From contig JADKJG010000002.1 of the NCBI GenBank assembly GCA_016722375.1, positions 62,001 to 126,000 of the forward strand: 64,000 nucleotides of DNA, read 5' to 3'. The first letter of the stretch is position 1. Each line of letters opens with the position of its first letter. Below, piece by piece: positions 52,458 through 62,111 of the stretch. Under the pieces are notes generated by a model that was not told the origin of the DNA, made no database searches, and was given only the letters and a program-made list of their open reading frames with translations. A program made the translations under genes and the position numbers. This DNA comes from Bacteroidota bacterium. GTDB lineage: Bacteria > Bacteroidota > Bacteroidia > Chitinophagales > LD1.

Positions 52458-52802
52458 ATGTCGCTAGTGTTGGAAGCAAAAATAAAGCGGGTGAGCGATC
52501 AGCCTAGAAATACAGCTAATGCAGCTAACGAAGCCGAACTTTCTTATATCAAGAAATGGAAAGAAGCAAAAATGATAGGCGAGGAGCAGCCTCCTACCGT
52601 TACAGAAATTGATGGTAAAATGGTGGGCTACTATCCTATCATCACAAACCAAATGTGTCTGCAATGTCATGGCAAACCCAATGTGGAAATTAATACGGCT
52701 ACACTCAGAAGAATTAAACAGCTATATCCTACAGACCAAGCCATTGGGTATGCCGAAAACGAAATTAGAGGAATTTTTGTTGTCGAAATGAATAAAAAGT
52801 AA
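52458..52802 (+). CDS. DUF3365 heme-type protein, C-terminal part with CxxCH
   Basis: Carries the family core IKRVSDQPRNTANAANEAEL, YYPIITNQMCLQCHG with the covalent c-type heme motif CLQCH, and AIGYAENEIRGIFVVEM. DUF3365 (Tll0287-like) proteins are periplasmic heme-binding PAS-like sensors or redox proteins. The complete gene is 52182-52802. The apparent ATG at 52458 is an internal Met of DSMSL. It lies 10 bp before the DUF302 gene. Confidence 0.82.
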   Translation: MSLVLEAKIKRVSDQPRNTANAANEAELSYIKKWKEAKMIGEEQPPTVTEIDGKMVGYYPIITNQMCLQCHGKPNVEINTATLRRIKQLYPTDQAIGYAENEIRGIFVVEMNKK

Positions 52803-52812
52803 ACTATAAACT

Positions 52813-53202
52813 ATGAAATACTACCATTCAAAAACAATCGCAGGAACTACCATCGCAGCTATCCGCCTAAAGGTAGAAGAGGAGTTGAAGAAGCAAGGTT
52901 TTGGTGTGCTTACCGAAATTGATTTGCAAGCTACCATGAAAAAGAAACTGGATAAGGATTATTTGCCACATATAATTTTAGGGGCTTGCAATCCGGTATA
53001 TGCTGATAAGGTTCTGAGTATTGAGCCGACCATTAGCACCATGTTACCTTGTAATGTAACCCTGCGTGAATTAGAAAACGGGGATGTTGAAGTAGCAATG
53101 ATTGCACCAGCAGCAGCTATGGGCGCTATTGGGAATGATGCTCTAGCACAGGCAGCAACTGAAGTAGAGAAAAAGCTAACGACGGTTTTAAACAATATCT
53201 AA
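52813..53202 (+). CDS. DUF302 domain protein
   Basis: 129 residues covering one DUF302 domain: VEEELKKQGFGVLTEIDLQATMKKKL, YLPHIILGACNPVYADKVLSIEP, LLPCNV-like MLPCNVTLRE and VEVAMIAP. DUF302 proteins are small alpha-beta proteins often coded with thiol, sulfur or heme redox genes. Biochemical function is unknown to me. The conserved Cys residues (GACNP, LPCNV) are present. Confidence 0.9.
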   Translation: MKYYHSKTIAGTTIAAIRLKVEEELKKQGFGVLTEIDLQATMKKKLDKDYLPHIILGACNPVYADKVLSIEPTISTMLPCNVTLRELENGDVEVAMIAPAAAMGAIGNDALAQAATEVEKKLTTVLNNI

Positions 53203-53213
53203 AAAGAACGATC

Positions 53214-53642
53214 ATGGACAAACACAGTTATCAAGTTGCTTTGAATTGGAAAGAAGGAAGAATGGGCATCATGTCTTCTGATGTATTGCCGACTAAAATT
53301 GAAGTAGCAACACCTCCGGAATTTGAAAAGGGTGTTGCGGGGATTTGGTCGCCGGAGCATTTATTCACCGCATCGGTTTTGAGTTGTTTTATGACTACCT
53401 TTTTAGCCATAGCTGAATACTCAAAGTTGGAATTTGAAAGTTTTGATTGCGATGCCGAGGGCATATTGGATAAGGTGGAAGGTAAATTTTTAATGACTGA
53501 AATTAATCTTACTGCCAAGCTTAAAATAAACGATTTGGGGAAATCGGAGAAAGTAGAACGTGTATTGCAAAAATCGGAAGCCGCCTGTTTAATATCTAAT
53601 TCAATAAAGACTAAAGTAAACTTGACTTGTGAAATAAGCTAG
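53214..53642 (+). CDS. OsmC family peroxiredoxin-like protein
   Basis: 142 residues with the OsmC fold: WSPEHLFTASVLSCFMTTFLAIAEYSKL holds the first redox cysteine and LQKSEAACLISNSIKTKV the second. Both cysteines of the Ohr/OsmC active pair are present (in VLSC and AACLIS). Such proteins reduce organic hydroperoxides or act on persulfides. It sits in the TetR-RND operon, suggesting that the operon answers a reactive electrophile or oxidant (inference). Confidence 0.92.
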   Translation: MDKHSYQVALNWKEGRMGIMSSDVLPTKIEVATPPEFEKGVAGIWSPEHLFTASVLSCFMTTFLAIAEYSKLEFESFDCDAEGILDKVEGKFLMTEINLTAKLKINDLGKSEKVERVLQKSEAACLISNSIKTKVNLTCEIS

Positions 53643-53664
53643 TTGAGCTAAAAAAAATTGTCCA

Positions 53665-53901
53665 ATGGAGTTAGTAAGCATTTACAAACAATTATTCATC
53701 ATATTGTGGTTGCTTTTTTTGTGGAATGGCATCAGTGCCCAAGTGTGGTCGTTGCAGCAATGTATTGATACTGCACAGGTTCAAAATAAAAATCTGCAAA
53801 TAGGCAAGAATAATATTGCTATGGGTCTTCAAAAATCGAAAGAGGCCAAAGCCAATTTGATTCCGAAAATAACAGCCAATGCAGATTACAAGTACTTGTA
53901 A
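53665..53901 (+). CDS. TolC family outer membrane efflux protein, N-terminal part (frame break at 53896)
   Basis: Signal peptide (to about GISAQ) followed by the TolC start VWSLQQCIDTAQVQNKNLQIGKNNI. The frame ends at DYKYL. Adding one T at the TT of 53896-53897 gives DYKYFVNLPYQLMPL and joins the next piece. The whole gene is 53665-54998, about 445 codons, normal for the family. Confidence 0.88.
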   Translation: MELVSIYKQLFIILWLLFLWNGISAQVWSLQQCIDTAQVQNKNLQIGKNNIAMGLQKSKEAKANLIPKITANADYKYL

Positions 53902-53915
53902 ATCTGCCTTACCAG

Positions 53916-54998
53916 TTGATGCCATTATCCACTTTCAACCCTCTGGCACCAGAAGGGCAATTTAAGGAGGTGCAATTTGGTGTGCGATACAATATCAATG
54001 CAAACCTACAATTGATGATGCCTTTGTACAATCTACAAGTTTATGGAGCTATTCAAGCCACAAAGGTTGGATCGGAATTGACGGAACTGCAATACAAAAA
54101 AACAGAAGAACAGATCTATTTTGAAATCTCTAATCTATATTACAATGGACAAATTTTGCATCACCAATTAGCCTTTATTGACAGCAACCTTATCAATGCA
54201 GGACGACTTTTGAAGAATATGCAATTGCTTAAGGATCAATTGCTTGCGAAAGGTACGGATGTAAGCAAGATAGAATTGCAGATAGCGCAACTGATCACGC
54301 AAAAAGAAGGTGTCAGCAGCAAATATCATCAAGTTCTAAATGCATTAAAATTTGCAATAGGTGTTCCCGTTGAGCAAGATCTACAGATTGAACCAAGCAT
54401 TCAATATCAAGACGCAAATGAATATACTCGATCGTCCACATTAGATATCCGTATATCAAAGACTCAAAACCGCTTATTGACGAGTGAACTCAATACATTA
54501 AACAAATCAAGGTTTTTGCCTTCGCTTAATCTTATTGGAAGCTATGGAGCAACGGGTGTGGGATATGACAAAAAGCCCAATGATTTTTTAAAGTTCTACC
54601 CCATCAGCTTTGCAGGCATCCAGCTCTCTTATCCGCTATTTAACGGAACTGTTACGCAAAGAAAAATAAATCAGAAAAAAATTGAGCTAAAGAATAATGA
54701 TCTGCAAATAAGCTTGTTAAGCGAACAAAATTTGATGCAGGTTGAGAATGCAAAACTGCAAAGAATAATTACCGAGAAATCAGTGGAAACAACAATCGAG
54801 CAAATTAAATTGGCTCAGGCAATTTACGAACAGACTATTTTTCAGCAAAAGCAAGGAGTAGCCAACATAACAGAGATCCTTCTTGCAGATAATACGTTGC
54901 GTGAAGCTCAACAAGCACACCTGTCTGCAATAATTGAATATCTCAAGGCAGATCTAGAACTTAAGAAATTGACCGGAAATATTTCAACAACCAAATAA
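53916..54998 (+). CDS. TolC family outer membrane efflux protein, main part
   Basis: 360 codons of the alpha-barrel/beta-barrel repeat: GVRYNINANLQLMMPLYN, the long helices LQYKKTEEQIYFEISNLYYNGQ, and the second repeat RFLPSLNLIGSYGATG with AGIQLSYPLFNGT. It forms the outer-membrane channel of a tripartite pump with the two following genes (gaps of 8 and 12 bp). Confidence 0.92.
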   Translation: MMPLSTFNPLAPEGQFKEVQFGVRYNINANLQLMMPLYNLQVYGAIQATKVGSELTELQYKKTEEQIYFEISNLYYNGQILHHQLAFIDSNLINAGRLLKNMQLLKDQLLAKGTDVSKIELQIAQLITQKEGVSSKYHQVLNALKFAIGVPVEQDLQIEPSIQYQDANEYTRSSTLDIRISKTQNRLLTSELNTLNKSRFLPSLNLIGSYGATGVGYDKKPNDFLKFYPISFAGIQLSYPLFNGTVTQRKINQKKIELKNNDLQISLLSEQNLMQVENAKLQRIITEKSVETTIEQIKLAQAIYEQTIFQQKQGVANITEILLADNTLREAQQAHLSAIIEYLKADLELKKLTGNISTTK

Positions 54999-55006
54999 TT
55001 GTTACA

Positions 55007-56077
55007 ATGAATACAAGAGCATCTATCTTAAAGAAGGTATTATACTTTATCATACCCTTGGTGTTAATTGTCTTTGTAGTAATTAAGCTAAAAACCAACA
55101 AAGAAATCACACAAGGTAAGGTCTATCAATTCGATAAAAGTCAACCTATTCATGTTCAGGTGGATACGTTACATTTTGAGAATGTGAATGCTGAATCATC
55201 CTATTCAGGAACATTTGAACCTAATAAGGAAACTAAAATTAGTGCTGAAATACAGGGGAAAATCAATACTGTTTTAGTTGATGTTGGAAGCCCCGTAAGT
55301 AAAGGTCAATCTTTAGTGCTGCTGGATAATTCACTATTGAAACTGCAACTGCAAACTATTGAAGTGCAAATTGATGGTATAGAGGCTGATGTGAATCGTT
55401 ATGCGATTTTATCTAAAGCAGACGCCATACAAGGGATACAGTTAGAGAAGGCTGAGTTAGGTTTGAAATCTGCAAAAGTACAAAGAGCGACTTTAGTAGA
55501 ACAAATAAGCAAAACAACTATCAAAGCGCCTTTTGACGGGTTAGTTACTGCGAAACTTAGTGAAGAGGGAGCATTCGCAGCACCGGGAGTTCCTTTACTT
55601 CAAATAACAGACATCGCAATTTTGAAATTCACAATCAATGTTCCTGAGAATGATTTAAAGCAGTTTAGGCTAAGTCAAAGCTATCCTATATCAGCGGATG
55701 CATATCCTGAAATTGCATTCATGGGGAAAACGATTATGATAGGAAGCAAAGCCAATATGGGAAGTAGTTTCCCCGTACAATTTTCAGTTAACAACACATC
55801 CGATATGAAAATTAAATCCGGAATGTTTGGTCAAGTGAGTTTAGAAAACGATACGCAGGAAAAGGGAATTGTTATTCCTACCTCTATTATCACCGGTTCC
55901 GCCAATGAACCGCAGGTTTACCTTGTTCAAGATGGGAAGGCGATTCTGAAAGATATTGCTATTTCAAATAAAATGCAAAATAGAGCAGTGGTGTCGAGCG
56001 GTTTAAATGAAGATGATGTGGTTGTTACAAGTGGTTTTATAAATCTTTTTGACGGCGCAAATGTAGTGGTCAAATAA
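55007..56077 (+). CDS. RND efflux periplasmic adaptor (membrane fusion protein)
   Basis: 356 residues: N-terminal membrane anchor (FIIPLVLIVFVVIKL), lipoyl-like domain YSGTFEPNKETKISAEIQGKI...VDVGSPVSKGQSLVLLDNS, coiled-coil hairpin, TTIKAPFDGLVTAKLSEEGA, then beta-barrel and membrane-proximal domains. It bridges the RND pump and the TolC channel. No lipobox, so it is anchored by its N-terminal helix. Confidence 0.93.
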   Translation: MNTRASILKKVLYFIIPLVLIVFVVIKLKTNKEITQGKVYQFDKSQPIHVQVDTLHFENVNAESSYSGTFEPNKETKISAEIQGKINTVLVDVGSPVSKGQSLVLLDNSLLKLQLQTIEVQIDGIEADVNRYAILSKADAIQGIQLEKAELGLKSAKVQRATLVEQISKTTIKAPFDGLVTAKLSEEGAFAAPGVPLLQITDIAILKFTINVPENDLKQFRLSQSYPISADAYPEIAFMGKTIMIGSKANMGSSFPVQFSVNNTSDMKIKSGMFGQVSLENDTQEKGIVIPTSIITGSANEPQVYLVQDGKAILKDIAISNKMQNRAVVSSGLNEDDVVVTSGFINLFDGANVVVK

Positions 56078-56089
56078 ACAAGGGATAAA

Positions 56090-59000
56090 ATGAACATAAC
56101 AGAAATATCTATAAAACGCCCTTCGCTAATAATTGTGCTTTTCAGCGTTTTTACGCTGTTAGGGGTTATCGGGTATGTGAATCTGAGTTATGAATTAATG
56201 CCCGATTTTAATCAGCCCGTTGTGGTCATTAAAACGGTTTATCCCGGTGCAGAACCAAACGAAGTAGAGACGTCGGTTTCTCGAAAGATAGAAGATGCCT
56301 TATCTAATTTAGAGGGGGTGGATTATTTGGTTACAAAGTCATTGCCGAATGCTTCAATCATTATAGCTAACCTGAAGTATGGAACTGATTTGGACAAAAC
56401 AATGCAAGACGCACAACGCTATATTGACAATATCCGAAAAGATTTACCACAAGATATTTTGAGTCCTGTGATGAGTAAAGTTTCGCCGAACGATTTGCCT
56501 ATAATGTCAATCAATGCTACAAGCAATTTAGCTGCAACCGAGTTTTATCAAAAAATGAAAGATGATTATTTGCCTCAAATCCAGCAAATAAAGGGCGTAG
56601 CTGAGATTACCATCTTGGGTGGTGAAGAGAGAGAGATACAAGTGAAGGTAAATAAAGACAAGTTGAAGTTGTACAAAATCTCTTTGTATCAGGTTGTTGA
56701 AGCCATTAATCGTTCGGGCTTGGATTTGCCAGTAGGAAAAGTTCAAACAGATAAAGAGAATAATTCGGTGCGCTTAACGGGTAAGTTTGCAAGTATTGAG
56801 GATGTGAAAAATGTACAAGTGGCAATGCATTCTCTGGGTAGTCCCGTCTATGTTAAGGATGTAGCAAATGTTATAGATGGTATCAAGGAGACGACTTCTA
56901 TCAGTCGTTTTAATGGTAAAAATGGCATAGGACTTTTATTAAAGAAACAAGGAGATGCCAATGCGGTGGATGTTTCCAAATTAGTTCGTGCAAGATTTGA
57001 ATCTATTGAACAACAAAATTCAAATGCGGCTGTGAAATTTATTATTGCAGATGATAGCACTGATAACACAATTGCAGCGGTTAATTCTGTTGTTTTTGAT
57101 TTGATTTTAGCGGTAATCCTTGTTTCGTTGGTCATGCTTCTATTCTTGAGAAGTCTTAGAAATTCAATTATTGTAATTGTCGCTATTCCCACTTCTTTAG
57201 TTACTGCGTTTGCGGTGATGTGGCTTTTAGGCTATACACTCAATTTAATGACTTTGCTTGCCATGTCTTTAATCATTGGCATTTTGGTTGACGATGCGGT
57301 GGTGGTATTGGAAAACATTCAAAAACATCTGGACAAGGGAAAAGAAAAACGAATTGCTGCAATGGATGGCCGTATGGAGATTGGCTTTGCGGCATTGTCT
57401 ATCACTTTGGTGGATGTAGTTGTTTTCTTACCCATTCTTTTCTTGCAAGTGTTTGTTGCGGATATGCTCAAGCAATTTTCGATAGTGGTAATTACATCTA
57501 CGCTTACCAGTTTGTTGGTTGGCTTTACGCTTACACCTTGGCTAGCTTCACGAATTGGTAAGAAAGAAAATTTGCAACCAACCAATCTTTTCAATCGTTT
57601 CTTGCTTTGGTTTGAAGATCAGCTTGAGAGATTTACCAATTGGTATGGGCGACAGTTAGCTTGGGTTTTGAGCCATAAACTCATTTTTTTAGGAATTGTT
57701 TTATTGCTTTTTGCAATGACCTTAGGTATTATGAAACAAGGGATCATTGGTAAAGAACTTATCTCAACAGGCGATCAAGGAAAGTTTAGAATGTCCTTAG
57801 AATTTGACAAGTCAACTGCTATCGAGCAAAATAATTTGATTGCGCAGAAAATTGAAATTTACATCATGCAGCAGCCCGAAGTGGCTACCGTATTCAGCAA
57901 TATTGGCGGGCCCAGCACCGGTATTGGGAGTTTGGGCGTTGGTTCGGCTAACAAGACTGAATTTACTATTCAGTTAAAGTCGAAAAAGGAACTTAAGAAT
58001 CTGCCGACAGAATCATTTATGAAAAAACTACGGGAAGAACTGAGATCGAAATTTCCGAGTATAAATTACTCAATGGCTGCTTTGGGTTTAATTCCTCGCT
58101 CTGCGCCTATCGAGATTACGTTGAGCGGAAGTAACTTGAATCAAGTAATGCGAAGCGGCGATGATTTAAAAGTAATCATCGAAAAAATACCGGGTGCAGA
58201 TAATGTGCGTTTATCTGTTGAAACTGGTAGTCCGGAATACAAAATCATTCCTGATAAAGATAAAATGCAACGCCTCGGACTCAACACTGCTTATGTGGGA
58301 ATGAACCTGAGGACTGCATTAACCGGAAATGTTGATGCCTCTCTTACGGATAATGGAACGGAATATCCAATTAGAATCTGGTTAGATGAATTCAGTCGAA
58401 AGAATTTTGAAGATGTGCAGCAACTTTCAATTATTAACCCTATGGGGATTCCGGTGGAAGTGTCGCAATTCGCCAATGTGGAGCAGGACAATTCACCTTC
58501 ACTATTAGAAAGAATGAACCGCCAAGCGGCTGTAACGCTCACCGCTGACGCGCTGGGCAGACCATCAGGAACTGTAGCAGACGATGTAGTAACTTATCTG
58601 AAAGAAAATCCGTTGCCAAATGGAATACAAATGACCTGGGGCAGCGATATCAAGAGGCAGAACGATAGTTTTGGTGCACTGGGCTCCGTTTTGATTATTT
58701 CCTTTATACTGATTTACCTAATTATGGTAGCTCTTTACGACAGTTTCATATACCCATTTGTAGTTTTGTTTTCTATTCCGGTTGCTGCTATCGGCGCATT
58801 TCTAGCATTGAATCTATCATTAAGCAATCTGAGTTTATTTGCCTTGCTTGGTTTAATTATGCTCATGGGATTGGTAGTGAAAAACGCAATTTTAATTGTA
58901 GATTTTACCAACCAATTAAAGGCCGAAGGGATTCACTTCAAAGAAGCATTGATTATCGCAGGAAAAGGAAGATTGCGACCCATCTTAATGACTACGCTCG

Positions 59001-59182
59001 CTATGGTTTTCGGTATGCTTCCTATTGCATTGGCTACTGGAACAGCCGCCGAATGGAAAAATGGATTAGCATGGGTAATTATCGGTGGCCTACTTTCTTC
59101 CTTAATCCTAACCGTATTCTTAGTTCCTGTGGCCTACTATTTAGTGGATACAGTAAAGGAAAAAATTGCAAACCGGAAATAA
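56090..59182 (+). CDS. RND efflux transporter permease
   Basis: 1030 residues of an AcrB/HAE1-type pump: ISIKRPSLIIVLFSVFTLLGVIGY (TM1), pore domains, TM4 with the proton-relay pair in GILVDDAVVVLENI, a second periplasmic half and GRLRPILMTTLAMVFGMLPIAL near the end. It uses the proton gradient to export hydrophobic compounds or other solutes. Closest by feel to the hydrophobe/amphiphile class rather than the heavy-metal class. Substrate unknown. Last gene of the TetR operon. Confidence 0.94.
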   Translation: MNITEISIKRPSLIIVLFSVFTLLGVIGYVNLSYELMPDFNQPVVVIKTVYPGAEPNEVETSVSRKIEDALSNLEGVDYLVTKSLPNASIIIANLKYGTDLDKTMQDAQRYIDNIRKDLPQDILSPVMSKVSPNDLPIMSINATSNLAATEFYQKMKDDYLPQIQQIKGVAEITILGGEEREIQVKVNKDKLKLYKISLYQVVEAINRSGLDLPVGKVQTDKENNSVRLTGKFASIEDVKNVQVAMHSLGSPVYVKDVANVIDGIKETTSISRFNGKNGIGLLLKKQGDANAVDVSKLVRARFESIEQQNSNAAVKFIIADDSTDNTIAAVNSVVFDLILAVILVSLVMLLFLRSLRNSIIVIVAIPTSLVTAFAVMWLLGYTLNLMTLLAMSLIIGILVDDAVVVLENIQKHLDKGKEKRIAAMDGRMEIGFAALSITLVDVVVFLPILFLQVFVADMLKQFSIVVITSTLTSLLVGFTLTPWLASRIGKKENLQPTNLFNRFLLWFEDQLERFTNWYGRQLAWVLSHKLIFLGIVLLLFAMTLGIMKQGIIGKELISTGDQGKFRMSLEFDKSTAIEQNNLIAQKIEIYIMQQPEVATVFSNIGGPSTGIGSLGVGSANKTEFTIQLKSKKELKNLPTESFMKKLREELRSKFPSINYSMAALGLIPRSAPIEITLSGSNLNQVMRSGDDLKVIIEKIPGADNVRLSVETGSPEYKIIPDKDKMQRLGLNTAYVGMNLRTALTGNVDASLTDNGTEYPIRIWLDEFSRKNFEDVQQLSIINPMGIPVEVSQFANVEQDNSPSLLERMNRQAAVTLTADALGRPSGTVADDVVTYLKENPLPNGIQMTWGSDIKRQNDSFGALGSVLIISFILIYLIMVALYDSFIYPFVVLFSIPVAAIGAFLALNLSLSNLSLFALLGLIMLMGLVVKNAILIVDFTNQLKAEGIHFKEALIIAGKGRLRPILMTTLAMVFGMLPIALATGTAAEWKNGLAWVIIGGLLSSLILTVFLVPVAYYLVDTVKEKIANRK

Positions 59183-59230
59183 GCACAACAAAGTGGAAAT
59201 TGCAATTCAGAAAACAGCGATGCTGACAGC

Positions 59231-60352
59231 CTAATTCTCGGGTTGTGCCTCTGTTGGCGCATCAGGTTGAATTGCTTCTTCAGCTTTCATATTATCCTCA
59301 GATAACTCTTTTGAAGGAGTGATCTCTTTTGTTTTATTGCCTCTGTTGGTGTGTTTCTGTAATTTTTCCATCGTGGCATGTATGTCTTTCAACTTCTCTA
59401 CTTTCGAAGCCATCGTTTCATTAAGCATATTGGTTTTAACCTTAATGAGCTGTAATTCCAATGACTGAACACTATTGCTATTCGCTTTTTTATTCAAATG
59501 ATCTAAATCTCTTTGATCTCTTGCTAAGGACGCTTCCATTTTATCAATTACTTCCGCCAATCCTTTAATACGAATAGCATTCTTATCGCTGAAATAATGA
59601 TCGCGTTGATGGTTAATATGTTGAAAAACCGAATCGAATTGCTTGCGCACTTCTAGTTCATCTACCTTAGAGTAACGGTTCTTTCTACTTTGATTTTGGA
59701 GGGCTTTCAAATCATCAATAAGCAGTTTGAAATTTGCTTTTTCATCAGCACGTTTCTTGACTTCGTCAAGTTTGGTCAATGTTTCTTCACGAAATTTTGC
59801 TGAAGCAGCCTCAAACTCAACACTTTCTGTTTTTCGGAAGGTCTTTAGTTTTTCAAAGACCGCATTGACTTCTTCTTTTATTTTATCGAGTCTTTCCTGA
59901 CTGATGTCTCTTTCTTTACGGTGTTCTAAAACCCGTTCCCAAAAAGACTTGGCATCATCAAACAACTGCCGCTCATATTGTTTCAGTCCCGAAGCACGCT
60001 CTTTCAATTTTTCCAACTCTTGCAAATAAGACTCCCACAGCTTGGCAGTCAACAGGGTGTATGCCCACTCGTTTTGTTTGATGCGTATCTTACCTGTTTC
60101 CTCAGAAAGAATATCTACCGGGAGAATGCTTTCAGAATTTAGGTTTGGATTTACATAAACAGTGGCTTCTGGAAATACAAATTCTTCTCCATTGACCCAT
60201 TTACTTTCAAGTTGTGCTTTGTCTTCGGCCTTTAGAGATTTTCCGGGCACAATATACAAGCCGACTTGAAATGCATCTTCCTTTAATTCATAAGCAAGAA
60301 TCACTTCCTTGCCTTCGTTGTTTACACCTTTGGCGGTGAATCGAGATTGCAT
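59231..60352 (-). CDS. Coiled-coil hypothetical protein
   Basis: 373 residues, highly charged. The first ~110 residues form a small mixed domain (SRFTAKGVNNEGKEVILAYELK). Residues ~115-335 are nearly continuous helix with heptads (AKSFWERVLEHRKERDISQERLDKIKEEVNAVFEKLKTF). The end is acidic and disordered. There is a loose likeness to DUF349 proteins, but I cannot confirm the family. Convergent with the RND gene and divergent from the Nudix gene. Confidence 0.7.
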   Translation of the reverse strand: MQSRFTAKGVNNEGKEVILAYELKEDAFQVGLYIVPGKSLKAEDKAQLESKWVNGEEFVFPEATVYVNPNLNSESILPVDILSEETGKIRIKQNEWAYTLLTAKLWESYLQELEKLKERASGLKQYERQLFDDAKSFWERVLEHRKERDISQERLDKIKEEVNAVFEKLKTFRKTESVEFEAASAKFREETLTKLDEVKKRADEKANFKLLIDDLKALQNQSRKNRYSKVDELEVRKQFDSVFQHINHQRDHYFSDKNAIRIKGLAEVIDKMEASLARDQRDLDHLNKKANSNSVQSLELQLIKVKTNMLNETMASKVEKLKDIHATMEKLQKHTNRGNKTKEITPSKELSEDNMKAEEAIQPDAPTEAQPEN

Positions 60353-60480
60353 GATATTTCTATTTGTGGTGTCCTGTTAATATTCCAAACGACAAAGATA
60401 ATTCTTCCCTATTACATTTGCGATACAAAATGTAGTTTTTTCGTCCTTACTAAATTAATTCATCAACATTCTCAGATCTT

Positions 60481-61128
60481 GTGAAATTTAACCTGCCAAT
60501 AATTGCTGATTTGCAAGAGGAACTTAAAAAGCCATTGCCCGGTGAAATTGCACGTCATCGTTTGTCACCGGCTTATCGTCCTAACTTAACATCGGAACAA
60601 ATTCAAAGTAATCACCCCAAAATTGGAGGGGTCTTATTATTACTCTATGAAAAAGAGAAGTCACTTCATTTCGTTTTCATCGAACGCAAAAAGTACGATG
60701 GCGTTCATAGTGGTCAAATGAGTTTTCCGGGAGGGAAGAAGGATGTGTTGGATAAAGATTTGATACAAACTGCACTTCGAGAAACTGAGGAGGAGATTGG
60801 TGTACCGCAGGGTGTCGTTAATATTCTAGGCAGTTTGAGCGACTTATACATTCCTCCCAGTAATTTCTTGGTATGTCCAACGGTGGGTTTTACTGCTGAA
60901 CACTTATTTTTCAAACCCCAAGTGGAGGAGGTGGAACGCATTGTGGAGATACCATTATCTTTTTTTCTGGATGAAAAGAATGTCCATCCCGATACCAAGA
61001 TTACGCTCTATGATAAAACGGTGGTCACTGCACCGGCCTTCATCTATAATCAACACGTTATCTGGGGCGCTACGGCTATTATGCTCAGCGAATTAATTTT
61101 CATCTTGCAACGGATACGCAACAGATAA
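60481..61128 (+). CDS. Nudix hydrolase, CoA pyrophosphatase type
   Basis: 215 residues with the NudL/PCD1-type signature GVHSGQMSFPGGKKD and Nudix helix TALRETEEEIGV, then LSDLYIPPSNFLVCPTVGF typical of CoA pyrophosphatases. These enzymes split CoA and derivatives into phosphopantetheine and 3',5'-ADP. The start is GTG at 60481. No ATG fits better. Codes alone on the plus strand, 93 bp before ftsE. Confidence 0.88.
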   Translation: MKFNLPIIADLQEELKKPLPGEIARHRLSPAYRPNLTSEQIQSNHPKIGGVLLLLYEKEKSLHFVFIERKKYDGVHSGQMSFPGGKKDVLDKDLIQTALRETEEEIGVPQGVVNILGSLSDLYIPPSNFLVCPTVGFTAEHLFFKPQVEEVERIVEIPLSFFLDEKNVHPDTKITLYDKTVVTAPAFIYNQHVIWGATAIMLSELIFILQRIRNR

Positions 61129-61198
61129 ATGGGCGCGAGGTTAACCGGGTAAGGACACTATGTTGTTTATAAAGAGCTATTTCATGTCACGCATTTTC

Positions 61199-61206
61199 TA
61201 AATTTG
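61199..61206 (+). promoter_or_regulatory. Bacteroidota -7 promoter box (TAAATTTG)
   Basis: Perfect TAnnTTTG. It overlaps the TTG at 61204 and so argues that the ftsE start is the later ATG at 61222 or 61231. Confidence 0.6.
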
Positions 61207-61221
61207 CTCCAACGACCAAAT

Positions 61222-61923
61222 ATGGATGGCATGGAAGAAAACGTAATAGAGTATTCAGGGGTTAATATTTATCAGGAAAAGAAAGCAGTCCTTCAAGGAA
61301 TAAATATTGAACTGAAGCAGGGAGAGTTTATCTACCTGATTGGCAGAACGGGTACGGGCAAGAGCAGTTTTTTGAAAACATTATATGCTGATTTACCGGT
61401 GCGAGAAGGAGAGGCATCGGTATGTGGTTTTAATTTACGCAAACTCAAAACTTCCGATGTGCCAAAACTCCGTAGGAAATTAGGCATTGTATTTCAAGAT
61501 TTTCAACTCCTGTCAGATAGAACCGTTTTTGATAATCTCGACTTTGTACTTCGTGCTACCGGTTGGTCTTTAAAAAAGAAGAGGGAAGAGCGCATTGCTG
61601 AAGTTCTAAGTGAAGTGGGTCTTTCACATCTCAGCTATAAGATGCCCCATCGCATCTCCGGTGGCGAACAACAGCGGCTGGTGATTGCTCGTTCATTGCT
61701 GAACAACCCGCAGTTATTGTTGGCCGATGAACCAACCGGAAATCTGGATCCCGAAACCTCCGATGAAATTGTTCGGCTGCTCATCCGCATTAACCGTGAG
61801 CATAACACCTCCATCCTGATGGCAACACATAACTATCAAATCATTGATAAATATCCCTCCCAAATTTATAGTTGTACCGAAAATACTATTCAACTGGAAA
61901 AGGGAATTACTGTCAGAACATAA
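61222..61923 (+). CDS. ftsE: Cell-division ABC transporter ATPase FtsE
   Basis: About 233 residues: Walker A GRTGTGKSS, Q-loop VFQDFQLL, signature ISGGEQQRL, Walker B LLLADEPTGNLD and the switch His in MATHNY. The FtsE-specific phrases (NVIEYSGVNIYQ, EFIYLIGRTGTGKSSFLKTLY, RRKLGIVFQDFQLLSDRTV) fit the Bacteroidota form, which with FtsX activates peptidoglycan hydrolases at the septum. No ftsX follows here, as the next gene is convergent. Confidence 0.9.
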   Translation: MDGMEENVIEYSGVNIYQEKKAVLQGINIELKQGEFIYLIGRTGTGKSSFLKTLYADLPVREGEASVCGFNLRKLKTSDVPKLRRKLGIVFQDFQLLSDRTVFDNLDFVLRATGWSLKKKREERIAEVLSEVGLSHLSYKMPHRISGGEQQRLVIARSLLNNPQLLLADEPTGNLDPETSDEIVRLLIRINREHNTSILMATHNYQIIDKYPSQIYSCTENTIQLEKGITVRT

Positions 61924-62111
61924 GCAGCGGAACTATTTCTTTGAGTTCATTAATATAGGATAGCAACAATTACTCCCGAGTTGAAGCCTTTATTCCAAAG
62001 CAGTTGGTTGGTAGCAGGACTCAAATCACATTTTGGTATTTTATAAGCCTCTACCCTGCCAAAATATTTGATCCTTTTTAATATCTCCCTTCTACTTTCA
62101 CATTTTCGCAC

